Source: Watersipora subatra (lineage: Eukaryota; Bryozoa; Gymnolaemata; Cheilostomatida; Watersiporidae). From it: a stretch of 64,000 nucleotides of DNA. The position numbers and the translations under genes were made by a program. The stretch covers positions 25,576,182-25,640,181 of the forward strand of contig NC_088711.1 in the NCBI RefSeq assembly GCF_963576615.1, written 5' to 3'. The notes beneath the pieces are model-generated. The model did not search any database. It was not told the origin of the DNA and saw nothing but the letters and a program-made list of their open reading frames with translations. Below, in pieces: positions 15,101 to 25,600 of this stretch (within the stretch, counting starts at the first letter, position 1; the number at the start of each line of letters is the position of its first letter).

Positions 15101-17376
15101 ATGTATGTTCCCATTGTAGGCAAAAAGTAATAAATCCTAAAAATGACTCATTCTGGAGACCCCATGTCAAAACTGGCATAAGTGTAGAGAATATAATTTC
15201 CGAGAGGCGTAAAGAGCAGCATAATTCAAATGGCATCCAGTATGAACCAGGATTAAAGTAGCCTATCACTCTGTGTTAAGTTAGCATCCTTTGTTAATGT
15301 TAGGCAAACACAATGAACAATCCATAAAATTCATGTCATGTTGTTTTTGGGCCTTAAATATAAATTCATAAATGAGTATAATGAACTTATAACTATGCCT
15401 AATAGGAATCCTGAGTCAAACCAAACAAAGGAATATGAAGTTCAACGACATGCTGATAAAAAGGAACAATGGTTTTATTGATATTAAGTTCACTTACCCC
15501 TTGAAAACTTTAGCAATTGGAACTCTTGTGACATTCACGGATGTGTTCTTCGGCACCAGATCAGAGTCATTTTTGTAAACTAAAACAAATTATTTTTTGT
15601 ACAAATCCAAAAAAATCACGCATGCTTTTTAACACTAGCAATAACTCAAATGTTGAATTTTTTTGCGAACATAACGCACACGAGTAAAAAAAAGACAACA
15701 TCAGATGACAATATTATTTTCTGGCAATAATATTGATTCTGTATATATTTGAATGTTACAGACTAAGCCTAGTCAAATAATGATTATTTATAATCTGAAA
15801 GTTCAATTGTCACACTATAAACATGTCATCAGGGCTGATGTTAGTAAGCTAACCTTAAATAGATTAGGTGTTATTACTTAGATGTGAACAATTATTTTTA
15901 TATGTCATCAAATGACTGGTTGAGACACTAATTGTCCTCAAGCTCTGGTCAATTGTGCATGCACATTTTAATATTAACCAGTTGCAGATATACCTTGAAA
16001 AACAAATATAGTAGACACTCTTACAACGTAAACCTTTTTTTACATAAATCCAATTCACGTAAAGAACTTATGTTAAGTTTAAGAATCGTATTACATAAGA
16101 AATATTACGCAGAGTCAAGTTGGTGCAAGTTCTCAAATTCAATGTGAATAACGAAAGATACTTGTTAAAAAAAAATCGCTTTTTTTGCCAAACCAGAGAG
16201 AGAAACTGAGTATCTCCATTATATATAATAGTACACTGGCAGACTAATGCGTGGTCAGAGATTATCAGATGTCGACAAAATACAGAAAATAAGCAGCTAC
16301 ACAATAACTCCAAAATACCTGAAGTGGCCAATTGGTGCAAGGGTCTCGGCCTACCACCCCGAATATTACGAGTTGGAGTCGGGTTAAAAGCACGCTAACC
16401 CTGGCTTTGGACAAACACCGCGAGTGCAATAGTAAATATGTATTTTGTTCTAATTCATTTTCGACCTGTAGACAATTTTTTTTTCATTCCAGCACAGACC
16501 TTGTTGTCTAGAAAAAATTCCAGCAAAATTCGTTTTAAATTGACATTGAAGGTGTGCGCTTTTCTAATTTAATGTAAAATTACCATAGCCATGAAAGCCA
16601 AACAAAGGAGAAGAGATAAAACATGTTGTCAATATAAACCAATAGTACCACAGTTACTGTACAGTCACTACATTAAAGTTACTTTTTTCAATTTGAAGGA
16701 CCAAAAGGTTTTAGTTTGGGATGATCTTGCAACAGATTAGGAAATTTACCTGTATTTTACTGATCATAACATAAAATCTATAACGTAAACGTTCTCGGAA
16801 CGGATGATTTATGTTGTAAGAGCATCGAAAATCTATTGCATGACTTTTTTTACTTGTTCAAATGTTTAAACGCAGACTATGGGCAACCATAGTCCTGTCA
16901 CACAAACCTCTGGGCAACCATCCCCAAAGATATGAGAATGGTTACAAAGACTAAAATGTTTTGGCTAATTAAAGCCATAGTCGAGTAGTTCCACCAAAAC
17001 ATTAAACTCAATGAATTGCCGTAATTAAAATCGTATCTTTGCAAAAACAAGTTTTAACAAGTTTATTTTTAAATGCGCTGGTTAGACAATTGGTTATATA
17101 TAACAAGCAACAAAATAATATACATTGGCCTATATTTGTAAGACTTCTAATAGATCAAATGCGAAGAAAACGTATATCCAGTTGATATGTCACTCTCAGA
17201 TATATACCTTCTTTAGTTTGAGCATTGGTTATTTGAATGGAAAGGTCAGCGGATGGGGCTAACTTGCTTTTGTTGAGTATAGCGGTTCTCAAATCAGCCA
17301 AAGAAATTGACAGACCATCAAAGGTGATCGTGTCATGATCATTGCTACTTTGGAACTTATAATGAACGTGTGACAT
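1..17376 (-). CDS. RBBP6: RBBP6-like E3 ubiquitin ligase, 5' and middle part (gene continues beyond left edge)
   Basis: RBBP6 proteins are nuclear RING-type E3 ligases that also act in mRNA 3'-end processing (Mpe1 family). I joined these exons by splice sites and phase, in transcript order: 17376-17208, 15579-15498, 10936-10912, 10275-10240, 9863-9712, 9588-9388, 9204-9044, 8794-8554, 8246-8080, 7896-7801, 7702-7490, 7309-7227, 7045-6960, 6589-6554, 6436-6233, 2852-2718, 2323-2175, 2080-1601, 133-1. Together they give about 949 residues with all phases consistent. Domain order is DWNN (1-84), CCHC knuckle (153-166), RING (252-292), Ser/Thr/Pro-rich linker, a TKEEFY block typical of the family, an RS-like region, then a charged tail. 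The start is the ATG at 17376 (MSHVHYKF), the conserved DWNN N-terminus. The 25-nt exon at 10936-10912 is the least certain; the 36-nt exon at 10275-10240 is supported by weak alignment to the human linker. The C-terminus lies outside the window. Confidence 0.93.
468..1501. mobile_element. Palindromic TA-flanked MITE, family A copy 1
   Basis: The ends are inverted: CAGTCAAACATGGATAACTC at the left and its reverse complement at the right, each flanked by TA (466-467 and 1502-1503). This fits the Tc1/mariner superfamily, with pogo/Tigger-like ends. The centre (about 1060-1180) is a long hairpin with arms containing gggctagccgggtcacgc and gcgtggcgaaaatcct. No transposase frame exists, so it is non-autonomous. 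It lies in an RBBP6 intron, between exons 2080-1601 and 133-1. Confidence 0.85.
1601..2852 (-). CDS. RBBP6: RBBP6 exons for Tyr/Arg-rich and Lys/Tyr/Asp repeat region
   Basis: Exons 2852-2718, 2323-2175 and 2080-1601 continue the frame with Pro/Tyr/Arg-rich peptide (SPPPYRGEYRR, AYSPRREER) and then a highly charged 160-residue exon. Within the latter, a heptad-to-decapeptide motif around SKYDERHDGK recurs at least five times with variants (SKYDERYDGK, SKYEEKNEGR, SQYDGKYDDG). I end this exon at the GTATGT donor at 1600 because only that donor keeps the frame open into exon 133-1. The nearby GTAAGA would create a stop with the next exon. Confidence 0.85.
3216..3884. mobile_element. piggyBac-like MITE
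   Basis: Left end AACCCTTTCACTGC and right end GCAGTGAAAAGGTT are inverted. The right edge is TTAA (3881-3884); the left has ATAA, one change from TTAA. Such ends are typical of piggyBac-type MITEs. It lies in the intron between RBBP6 exons 6436-6233 and 2852-2718 and has no transposase frame. Confidence 0.7.
5220..6135. mobile_element. TTAA-flanked element, family B copy 1
   Basis: It starts TTAAAGGTTGACTTGCAAC and ends with the inverse. Terminal arms of over 100 bp (gatattcaccatgtc-like and ggtgcaaaatatgtgg) are inverted repeats. Four copies of about 0.9 kb occur in the window. TTAA at the edges suggests a piggyBac-type target, although TTAA could also be part of the inverted repeat. This copy lies in the intron between RBBP6 exons 6436-6233 and 2852-2718; its right edge has decayed to TTTA. 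No coding capacity. Confidence 0.8.
6233..6589 (-). CDS. RBBP6: RBBP6 exons for RS-like region
   Basis: A 36-nt exon (6589-6554) with REYKRKSL leads into a 204-nt exon (6436-6233) dense in Arg-Ser dipeptides, including RSRSRTPRGRSRSRSRRR and SPPPRRRSISPRP. RS repeats are usual in RBBP6 and target nuclear speckles. The donor GGAGGAG|GTGAGT lies at 6232. Local GC is clearly above that of the surrounding introns. Confidence 0.9.
6960..8246 (-). CDS. RBBP6: RBBP6 exons for Ser/Thr/Pro-rich linker and TKEEFY segment
   Basis: Five exons (8246-8080, 7896-7801, 7702-7490, 7309-7227, 7045-6960) encode a low-complexity Ser/Thr/Ala then Pro-rich linker, ending with SIMTKEEFYKTKAELLEQKM. The latter matches the human PLSREEFYREQRRLK block between the RING and the RS region. 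Donors and acceptors are canonical and the phases chain without a break. The linker is probably disordered; its sequence is not otherwise conserved. Confidence 0.88.
8554..9204 (-). CDS. RBBP6: RBBP6 exons for RING domain
   Basis: Exon 9204-9044 encodes CPLCKKIMTDAV and CCVTHFCDS. Exon 8794-8554 continues with CIREALLEDEDQSCPQC. Metal ligands fall at about residues 252, 255, 267/268, 273, 276, 289 and 292, the C4C4-type arrangement of RBBP6. This domain recruits E2 and makes the protein an E3 ligase. The following peptide (ESPDGLVPDIILRNAI) corresponds to the conserved human segment after the RING (VSPDALIANKFLRQAV). The domain is split by an intron in the middle of codon 276. No ligand is missing. 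Confidence 0.95.
9388..10275 (-). CDS. RBBP6: RBBP6 exons for linker and CCHC zinc knuckle
   Basis: Exon 10275-10240 encodes the linker peptide MNEDSHLTFLAK. Exon 9863-9712 continues it with AEQESIQAMM (human: EEDKIKAMM) and ends inside the knuckle at YICK. Exon 9588-9388 completes it with RCNKPGHFYMNC. The whole is C-x2-C-x4-H-x4-C, the canonical CCHC spacing, which binds one zinc and is associated with RNA binding. Downstream, the segment RRGHGIPIDFL replaces the human STGIPRSFM motif at the same place. Splitting the knuckle across an intron right after the first cysteine is visible in the phase of the join (AG|G). Confidence 0.92.
10912..10936 (-). CDS. RBBP6: RBBP6 putative 25-nt micro-exon
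   Basis: A 25-nt segment between a CAG acceptor and a strong GTAAGTG donor on the minus strand. It is the only piece I found that enters in the phase left by exon 2 and leaves in phase 0 as the next exon needs. It encodes about eight residues (FGLSAKSC). The peptide shows no clear similarity to the human linker, so support is phase and splice sites only. A different small exon could lie elsewhere in the 4.6 kb between 10936 and 15498. Confidence 0.4.
15498..17376 (-). CDS. RBBP6: RBBP6 exons 1-2: DWNN ubiquitin-like domain
   Basis: Exon 1 (17376-17208) encodes the signature start MSHVHYKF, then FDGLSISLADL and QITNAQTKE, which closely match the DWNN domain of animal RBBP6. Exon 2 (15579-15498) completes the fold with a stretch like DLVPKNTSVNVTRVPIAKV, equivalent to the human segment that ends in VRRIPIGGVK. 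The donor at 17207 reads GTATAT. The acceptor at 15580 is preceded by a TTTGTTTTAG tract. DWNN is a ubiquitin-like fold found only at the N-terminus of this family. The intervening intron (15580-17207) holds a tRNA-like SINE. Confidence 0.95.
16229..16440 (+). mobile_element. tRNA-derived SINE copy
   Basis: Leader acactggcagactaatgcgt, then a tRNA-like part (ggccaattggtgcaagggtc and gagttggagtcggg as box A/B-like stretches). The same leader plus module occurs at 28411, 29212 and 38941. It lies in RBBP6 intron 1, upstream of exon 2. Confidence 0.6.
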
Positions 17377-17625
17377 CGTTTTAACGTCAGGCAGAAATAC
17401 TGGGCAATCAAAAATTAAGTTGAACCCTGTCGCAGATCGTCAGCGTATAACGAGTTCTCCTAAAACAATATGACAACAGTTAACAAGTTGGTCTACAGTT
17501 TGAGTGAATTATCCTATAACTATATATTTGAGACAATCTACGAACCGAATAGAGTATTGCTTATCGGCCCGAAAATATAAGCCATTTCATCGCCATTCCT
17601 AAGTGAATAGAATAGAGATAGTATT

Positions 17626-17712
17626 TAGCGCACAATTTGTGCGCTAAATATGAGCATACGTTCTCAACTTTATTTGTGCGGCACAAATAAAGTTAAAAAC
17701 GTATGCTCATAT
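17626..17712. repeat. Two adjacent perfect or near-perfect hairpins
   Basis: The first palindrome is tatttagcgcacaa followed directly by its reverse complement. The second has arms reading gagcatacgtt and aacgtatgctc around a smaller palindrome with aactttatttgtg and cacaaataaagtt. They stand about 250 bp upstream of the RBBP6 start codon and could form a cruciform or, if transcribed, stable stem-loops. They may also be a worn palindromic transposon core. Confidence 0.75.
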
Positions 17713-19615
17713 CTATTTTTAGCTACCAAAACATTGAAATGCATATAATAACAACTTGAAAGTTGCACTATACGTTAATCAGACATTACCACATAGAAAA
17801 CATTCAATTCATTAGAAAAGAAATACAAATTTAACTTACTATTTTTGAAGAATATATACGATGTTCATTGCAATATTATGACTGCGACAAATATGTACGT
17901 TTTTGCAAATGAACACTGCAAAACAAAGTGTAACCTGAATCCTGATAGATTCACAGTACTCAAATGGCAATCTGAAACTTCAATTACAACGTTAGCCGAC
18001 TGCAATATGGCCGACAATGCTTACAGACCGTGACGTAAATCTTCGCGATTTCCGAGATCACGAGATGTTGCTTTCGTTACGCAGAGCCGTATTATAGCTT
18101 CACAGAGTCCCGCGAGTCTGTCGGTACAGACCGGCTTTTGCGAATCATCTCTCAATGCAGGCTGATATGTTGTAGGTAAGATCGGGTACCTTTATCCATT
18201 ATAACAAGCAAATTATATTACGTGTATTTATCGAGTGCCTAACTGATTAATGTTGGATCTCAAGCTACAGATAAAACAGAAAGCGCTTGTCACCGTAATA
18301 ATATACCCCTAGACGAGATAATATTTTATTGAACATCTTGCTAGGTAAGTTGTATGCTGTAACTGCATTATCACGAGTAGCTTGCTCAACTCGTGACTAA
18401 GCTTTGTAATAATTGTTTTAATCATATGTGATTAGCGATTTTAGGTAAAACTTTTGTCGCTTCGTATTAAAACAACATTCTCAAGATCTTCCAACTCCAA
18501 GGGATCGCATACGACACAGAGTGTCATTATAGGGATGTATCAAGGCTACTAAAAATGGTCATTTGAGCTACAAACTGACATGTCTTTTTATTGTTATTTG
18601 TTTATATATTAGCCATTCTAAACTATTTATCAAAAGCATGCGGAAATAAAGTAGACTAGACGTTCACTTCTCACCAAAAATGAGGGAGATCCGATGAAGT
18701 TAATAAAATTGAAAATGTGATGAAAGCCATTAATCCCTTAATCCCATTAATCTATTGTGGGATACTCAATTAAGCTCTAGATTTGCTATTTATCATTCAC
18801 CAAAAACAATTCAATAACTTTTGAATTTTTAAAAATTTTAAATTTATGAACATGCATAAATAAGCCACAACATTAACCAACAAAAATTACTCTCATTGGC
18901 AGTCGTTTTAAAATCGATTGTTGTATCATACACCATTTAAAAGAGGTGCAATAAAATATTGGCTAATGAACGTTGTTAGGCCTGGTTTGGAGTATGGGTG
19001 CCAAAACGAGACTATTTTTAAAAAATGTAAAAAGCTTCTGCCAAAGTTAAAGTAGCACTACTAAAGACAGGCATGGTAATGCATCCTTAGCATAGATGTT
19101 TTAGCACCAAATGTATAGCAGACCTCTATGAAAATATTGAATAAGAAAAGTGTCAAAGACGAAGTTGTGTTGGTCACACAAGTATATATCTTTTACAGAT
19201 ATGTAAAATAATTGTCTATATATAGTAAGCTGATATTTAACTACGTCATATATACGTAATTGATTCAGTAAGGATTTTTTGCTATTCTATGTGACATTGA
19301 TAACTTGTATAAACAAACATTAGAAAATGATAGCAAATAGTTCTGTCGAGAAACAGATTACAGTATGTTATATTTAGGTGCAATTGATACTGTATGTTTG
19401 TCTGGTTTAATCACCCATCAATAGTACTAGTTCAGACGCCTTTTGCGCTTGTGTTGATTAGGAAGATTTATCTCCTTATCTGTGCGATGTAGCTATCTAT
19501 AGGTTTGACTAACACTTTTTATCTGTTTATATTTTGATTATCATACCCTATCATATCATATATCTACAAAGTACTCTTTTGTTATCCACCATACAGAGGG
19601 GGTTATATTTGCGAA

Positions 19616-19624
19616 ATGCTCTGA
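19616..19624 (+). promoter_or_regulatory. Minimal upstream ORF before TMC start
   Basis: An ATG CTC TGA (Met-Leu-stop) lies eight bases before the chosen TMC start codon, in a different frame. If it is part of the 5' UTR, scanning ribosomes would meet it first and reinitiate with little spacing. Whether the mRNA 5' end lies upstream of it is not visible from sequence. Confidence 0.4.
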
Positions 19625-19631
19625 TATCTAG

Positions 19632-22600
19632 ATGGCAACACGAGATGATGAGATCGAGTTGGGATTTGGTAAGCACCAAAGATATGTATTTATTACTTAT
19701 TACGGTATCATCAGCAGAGAACCGCATATATGGTAGATAGTAGCTATGCTAGCTTATGTATATTATTCTGTTTGCTTTACATAAATTTCACTTGTACCTA
19801 TACTTGTTATCTGTTAGTACAAGTTCCGCGTTTGCATTGAGTTCGGCAGCCTTGCATGTGTTTCTAAATGCTGTGTAAACATACCAGATGAGTACTAGAT
19901 GCTAATGAAACCGTATAATTATCACTTATAAATAATATGTGCGGCTATTGATGTAACTGTTGAAAAAGCCTGTACATGTCCTTCTGATCTGATTGTTTTC
20001 ACTGTGATCAGGTTGTGTTGATTTTATTCTTGAAACACTCTGGCAGTCCGACCACATAAAACATCAAACAAAATCTCAAATGATAAAAAAATGTCTGCAC
20101 TTTATGATAAAATCTTTTGAAGTTTGGTGTGACCCTTTAAACAGTATGTAGGCTAAACCAAACCATGTTGACTGTAGCGAACTTAATCAGTCAAATAAAT
20201 CAATAATTGATTTTGTTGTCTCCTGTGCTTTCTCACTACATGAGCTCTGTCAGGATGTTTAATTCGCATAATATAGTATTATACTTACCAATTGTGAGCG
20301 CCAATTACTCGATTAGACTGAATGAATATAATAAAATGCAAAATATTTATACATGAATTTGTTTATCTTTCACAAACCTAGAGTTGTTCCTCCTAATCAG
20401 ATTGGTTCATTCTGTTTAGCACGCAGTTGTCTCTCTCTTGTTTTAACCATCGCTATGCATTAAATACATTTTTTGTCTGCTATAGCACCTAGTTGAGCTT
20501 CTACTACATCACCACGCAGTTAGTTATACTTATTAATTTATTATAGACCGTAAGAGGGGTCAGGTGATACTCAGCTTCCTTTGGCTGCTGTTGATAATGT
20601 TAAATATTAACTTTGAGATTAACTTGATGTTTGAGATGACTGCCAGGATGTTTTAAGATTAAAATCGACAGAACCTGGTTATGGTTCAAACTTTTAGAAG
20701 AAAAATACGTGGCAAAATGAAGTAACTAGTTGCTATAGTTGATATTGATTATTGCGTTCGTTGCAGCCTTACACATCCTTATTTTGTCAGTCTATTTGCA
20801 ACTACCGGTATAATAGTCAAATCATAAACACACTTGATCTGAGTGTTTTAACCGTGATCAAGTTTTTTTATTCGACTCTTGAAACATCCTGGCAGCCAGA
20901 TCACCTCAAACATAAAAACAACCACAAATGATGGAAAAATACCGATACTTTCTGATAAAATCTATTAAAATTTTGTGTAAGTTTATCTTTAAAGGTTGAC
21001 TTACAACAAAATTCACATTACAGTTATTTGGTATCAAAAGATTCACCATGTCTCACTCTGTTGTGTTGTAGGTGCAAAATATGTGGAAATGTGATTACAA
21101 GCTCTTAAAAGCTCAAAAACGAAAAGCCGCCGTTGATTGGAATCTCTTTATTTCTCTGGCGTAGTCATGAAATTTATTTGTTGTTTTTTCGTGTGATGTT
21201 TTCATGTGAATAGAAAGGCCAATAAAAAGCTCAATATAAAACTTATCGTATCACTAGTTTATGACAAACACTTCGGGTTTTACCGAAGACCCCGTATCAA
21301 ATATAGATGCTCGCTACTTTACAGTTTTGTTTCGGTTTGGTCTAATCGGCAAACTGTAATCTGATCGTGTGACCCAATACTTCGCAAATAATTTTTGCAG
21401 CACTTTTCGATTATCACAAGTGACCAACAGGCTCGTCATGATTATCAGACAATGATATGTATTCCTTCGAGGTAAGGCTAAAAAATTAAACGAATTTTTA
21501 CGGTAAGTTATAAGATATCACTGCTAAAAGTGAGTAGTGACAGCATTACAATGATGCTAAAACAGCTGCGTAAGAACAATAGACATGGTTTTATTGAATG
21601 TGTGAAGTATATTTGTGAAAATATTTCGACAAATAAGGTTGCATGAAAGTGTAAACAGAAACCATCTCCCACAACTACGTCACGTTTGAGCCGTTTTGGA
21701 AAGAGAATCCAAACTACGGCGGCCTCGTGTGGCTGCGATTAACTGTTCGTTTTTTAGCTTTTAAGAGCTTGTAATCACATTTCTACATATTTGGCACCTA
21801 CAACACAATAGAGTGAGACATGGTAAATCTTTTGATATCAAATAACTGTAATGTGAATTTTGTTGCAAGTCAACCTTTAAGTAGCAAGCGGTAGGCAAAT
21901 TCCAATGATAATTATTAAAATGGTGTTGTACTCATAACTCCAAGGAAAAAGCGGGTGTGCGGCTATAATCTGTGCTGAAAAAGTTTTTGGAATATGTTAC
22001 ATATCGTTTGTTAATTAAAACAGTTTGTCGTAGTTTTCAAGTTGCCTAGGCTATCCTTAAAAGTAGCATCTTCAGAAAATTAGTTCATCATAGTCTCTCA
22101 TTCTAAACAATCTTACTAGAGTTTAAAATTTAACAGTGAATTTCATTTTTCCATTGATTTTATACCTGAGAAACTGACTCGTACAAAATTTACTGCCTTC
22201 TTTTAGTAGCAGCAGAGTACACAATTTGAACAGTTGCTAGGCACTAAATAGTTTAATAACGTATTCAACTCACCGGAGTTGGTTTAAACGAGTTCACCAG
22301 TTCATATTGAAATATCCTCTATATATGTGTACTAGGTGCCCCATGCTTATCAGTTATATAGTGTACTTATGATGTATACAACATGTAATGTACAGAATAT
22401 GTCTATTTCTTGTATATAGGTTGTGAGCATAATAGAGTCTTCTGTGGTAACAGTGCTGAGCCTAGAGCGTCAAAGAAATAAACCTTCACTGCCCTTCAAG
22501 AATCCGTACACATTCGTGTGTACAAATTCAAACAATATGAAAGATTATTATTTATGCGTTGTCAGTAATAGGAAAAAAGGAAGAGATAGAGTGCTTAATT

Positions 22601-25600
22601 TTGTTTGTTAATTTATGATTAATTTCCAATGTTTATATTCACATGTTTGGTTGTTACGCAGTAAATGGGTATGGTCCAAGGGGAGATGCTCCAACACGAG
22701 CTGTTCGCTATGATGATAATGTGGTCGACATAGTGGACAGGCCATATCTCAACTCCCATGGCAACCTGCATGACCCGTTCGATGATTCGGATGCGGAGTC
22801 AGAACATATCGACCTTACTGAAGAACTGCCTAGTCGTCAAATTCAGAGTGAGCAGTTTTGTTCAACCTTTATACATGTTGCTTTAATTCTGCGCTGTAAT
22901 ACACTAGTGTTACATGCTACAAAGTTTTGTCGTATTTTTCATTTTTGTAGCATGTAAATGGTTCAAAACGTCGAATCTTTAAGTCTTCGAAGCGATTCAA
23001 ACCTCCGTTTCAAGGGAAGTATATTTGAAACCATCGTAGCAACAACGTAGTACTGCGTATCATGTAAACATCAATATTCGTAGTATTGCACAAATCTTTG
23101 CGATCGGAGGTTGGATTGTCATCGTTTTCATTAGTGGCGTCCTTACAGCATTTCTATTTTTAATGCACGTGTTTTAAAAATATTATCTTCAAAATTAAAA
23201 ATATTACCTCCGAAATTTAAAGAAAAATTTCTTACACGCTTTGACATTGGTGTTTGACCTTAGACGCATTTTAGGAGTTCCAGCTGCGATATAAACTATG
23301 CGCCCCGTTATAGATAAAAGCGCAACAGACTAATATAAAAAACGCGGAGTTGTACGGCAATTTCTTCGTAGCATGTAAACTCCTCAGCTATGAATAATTG
23401 CGAATGGTGCGACCACTCCAGCATATCATGTAAATTCGTCCTCCTCATTCCTACGATCAAACCCACAACTCCAAGCTCAAAAATTCGTAGCGTGTAACAC
23501 TAGTGATAGTTATTTGACAGAAGGTTACGACCTCTGTCAATAATGTCTCTGCGGTCTGCTAAAGGTCTATGGCTGTAGTTTGTGTATCATTCATGTTTGA
23601 CAGAGTTGGTTGCAGAGTTATGGCTGGTTCACACTATATTGTCGTATGTCTGTGTAGTCCTCTCAGCGATTATTCATCGACTATGTGCACTGTAAACTAG
23701 TGGCATCGTCGAGGCAATGCGAATACATCGGGAAATATTGCAGCTGTCAAACTCTCCCGATATTTTGTCAAACATGCACAACAGCCTGCGCAATAGGGCC
23801 TATGCATCACTTCGGCGATAGTGATTGAGCGTTGCGGAGTGCTTGATCGACCTATATCCTTTTCATGGCAGTTGCTGTGGAACTAGTATTTTACCATTAC
23901 CCCGAATGCATTCTGTAATGAAAGTGCTATGCCGCGGACTATTCGTCGATGTAAATGGAGATGTTTTTGTGATAGTGTGAACGTTGTTATCATAGACGAT
24001 CACCAAAGTATTGTGGAATTAACACCGACATACAGCGGTATAGTGTGAACCAGCCTTCAAGGGATATAATGCGGACATTCATTAATATGCAGACAACCAT
24101 TGTGTGACAGAAAGCTTGGTTACATTCACATTAGTAATGAGTCATATGCCATACGTCAACATTGGGCGGGTCTTCGTATTTCCTTTGTTTATTCAATCTG
24201 CATACATCATAGCAGGGAAGGTTTTACTCATAGCATAAGTTGTCATATCAGCTGTACAGGTTCCCTTAGGTGACCTTCAAGACTCTTGACATGTTTACTC
24301 AGATAAGCATATAAGCTTTTAGATGTTGCAGTAACTCGATTTGATACATCTCGCTTAAAATGCTTATGATTGGCCACACAAACATTAGAGCAGCCTAACT
24401 TCATCTTCTCCATTAGCTAACATTAAGCAAGATTCAGTAATAATTATCTACAAAAATGCCATAAGCAATCTGATATATGGAGAGTATATTTTGCTGAAGG
24501 CTTAACGTACAAGAACCTAGATGGTACAATCAGACGGAGAACTACATCTGCAGCCAAAGCAAAGATTCATCGGCCAACTCATCTGTACAACAAGTGGAGA
24601 GAGGAGCCAAATCTGGTGCGTTTATTGGGGGATTGATATACGGTAGATGCTGTGGTTTTAGTTGTCAGTGAAAGCGTGACAACAACAAAGTTTACGCATT
24701 TTGAGAAAATGTTTACAAGGTAGACAACTTCATTTTAATCAGGGATAAGTGCCTCGTAAAACAATCATAAATGTTTGAAACTTGCGCAGTCGTGGTAACA
24801 CAGGTCAATAATTAGCGTTAAGTTTCGGTTTTCTAGTTACATACCAGACTATTTATTCCACTTTTATTTAAAAAAATTATGTTACGATCAACATATTATT
24901 ACATTGTCATTTCCTTTTATTTACGGATCGAGCAGAAACATTCTTAAAATAGCCTTACACCGGGATCCTTCCCTACTTCGTGGCTCATCTTTCGTAGCTT
25001 CAGTACTTCACGGGGTAACAAATATTCATTAAAAGTTAACAACATTAATACAAATAAAGACATGGAACATAAAATACATAAATCTCTCCCATACTCTGGC
25101 TCAGTGAGATCCCTCCGTGAGCATCGTTGCTAGCAGCTGTCGCAGTTTGCTAGTTTCCTGTTACGTTTTGTAAAGTGTAACAGTGTATTGCGCTTGTCAC
25201 ACCATTCAGCGTGTTTCTTGGTCGAACACCCTAATCAGTCTACCCTTAATCGTCTACGACTCTCAAAATTGTCCGATGAACTGAAGAGAAAGTGAACAAT
25301 GCTCACGATTAATAAAACAGTGACTTTATTACATATGAGTTTATTAGTTTCTATTACCTGCGGGTGCTGATTTTCACTACTACCTGCGAGTGCTGATTTC
25401 CACTACTACCTGTGGGTGCTGATTTCCACTACTACCTGCGGGTGCTGATTTCCGCTACTACCTGCGGGTGCTGATTTCCACTACTACCTGCGGGTGCTGA
25501 TTTCCGCTACTACCTGCGGGTGCTGATTTCCGCTACTACCTGCGGGTGCTGATTTCCACTAATACCTGCAAGCTGTGACAACTGATCTCACATGGTTATG

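Larger units (their letters stand above)
17377..19631. other. Divergent intergenic region, RBBP6 / TMC
   Basis: The region lies between the two start codons on opposite strands, so it must hold both 5' UTRs and the promoters, possibly with non-coding first exons. I see no recognisable TATA arrangement or coding exon. The 18.0-18.2 kb part is richer in CG dinucleotides than its surroundings (for example cttcgcgatt, cccgcgag, gaccggc), which could mark the RBBP6 promoter. Two strong hairpins are annotated separately at 17626-17712. Confidence 0.5.

Noticed and set aside
22423-22611. 62-residue frame upstream of TMC exon 2
   Set aside because: It does not fit the phase of exon 2 and has no splice donor in frame. 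The 19632-19668 exon fits instead.
25354-25566. Regular repeats that might be a CRISPR array
   Set aside because: The units are contiguous with no unique spacers, and the context is a eukaryotic intron. It is a minisatellite.
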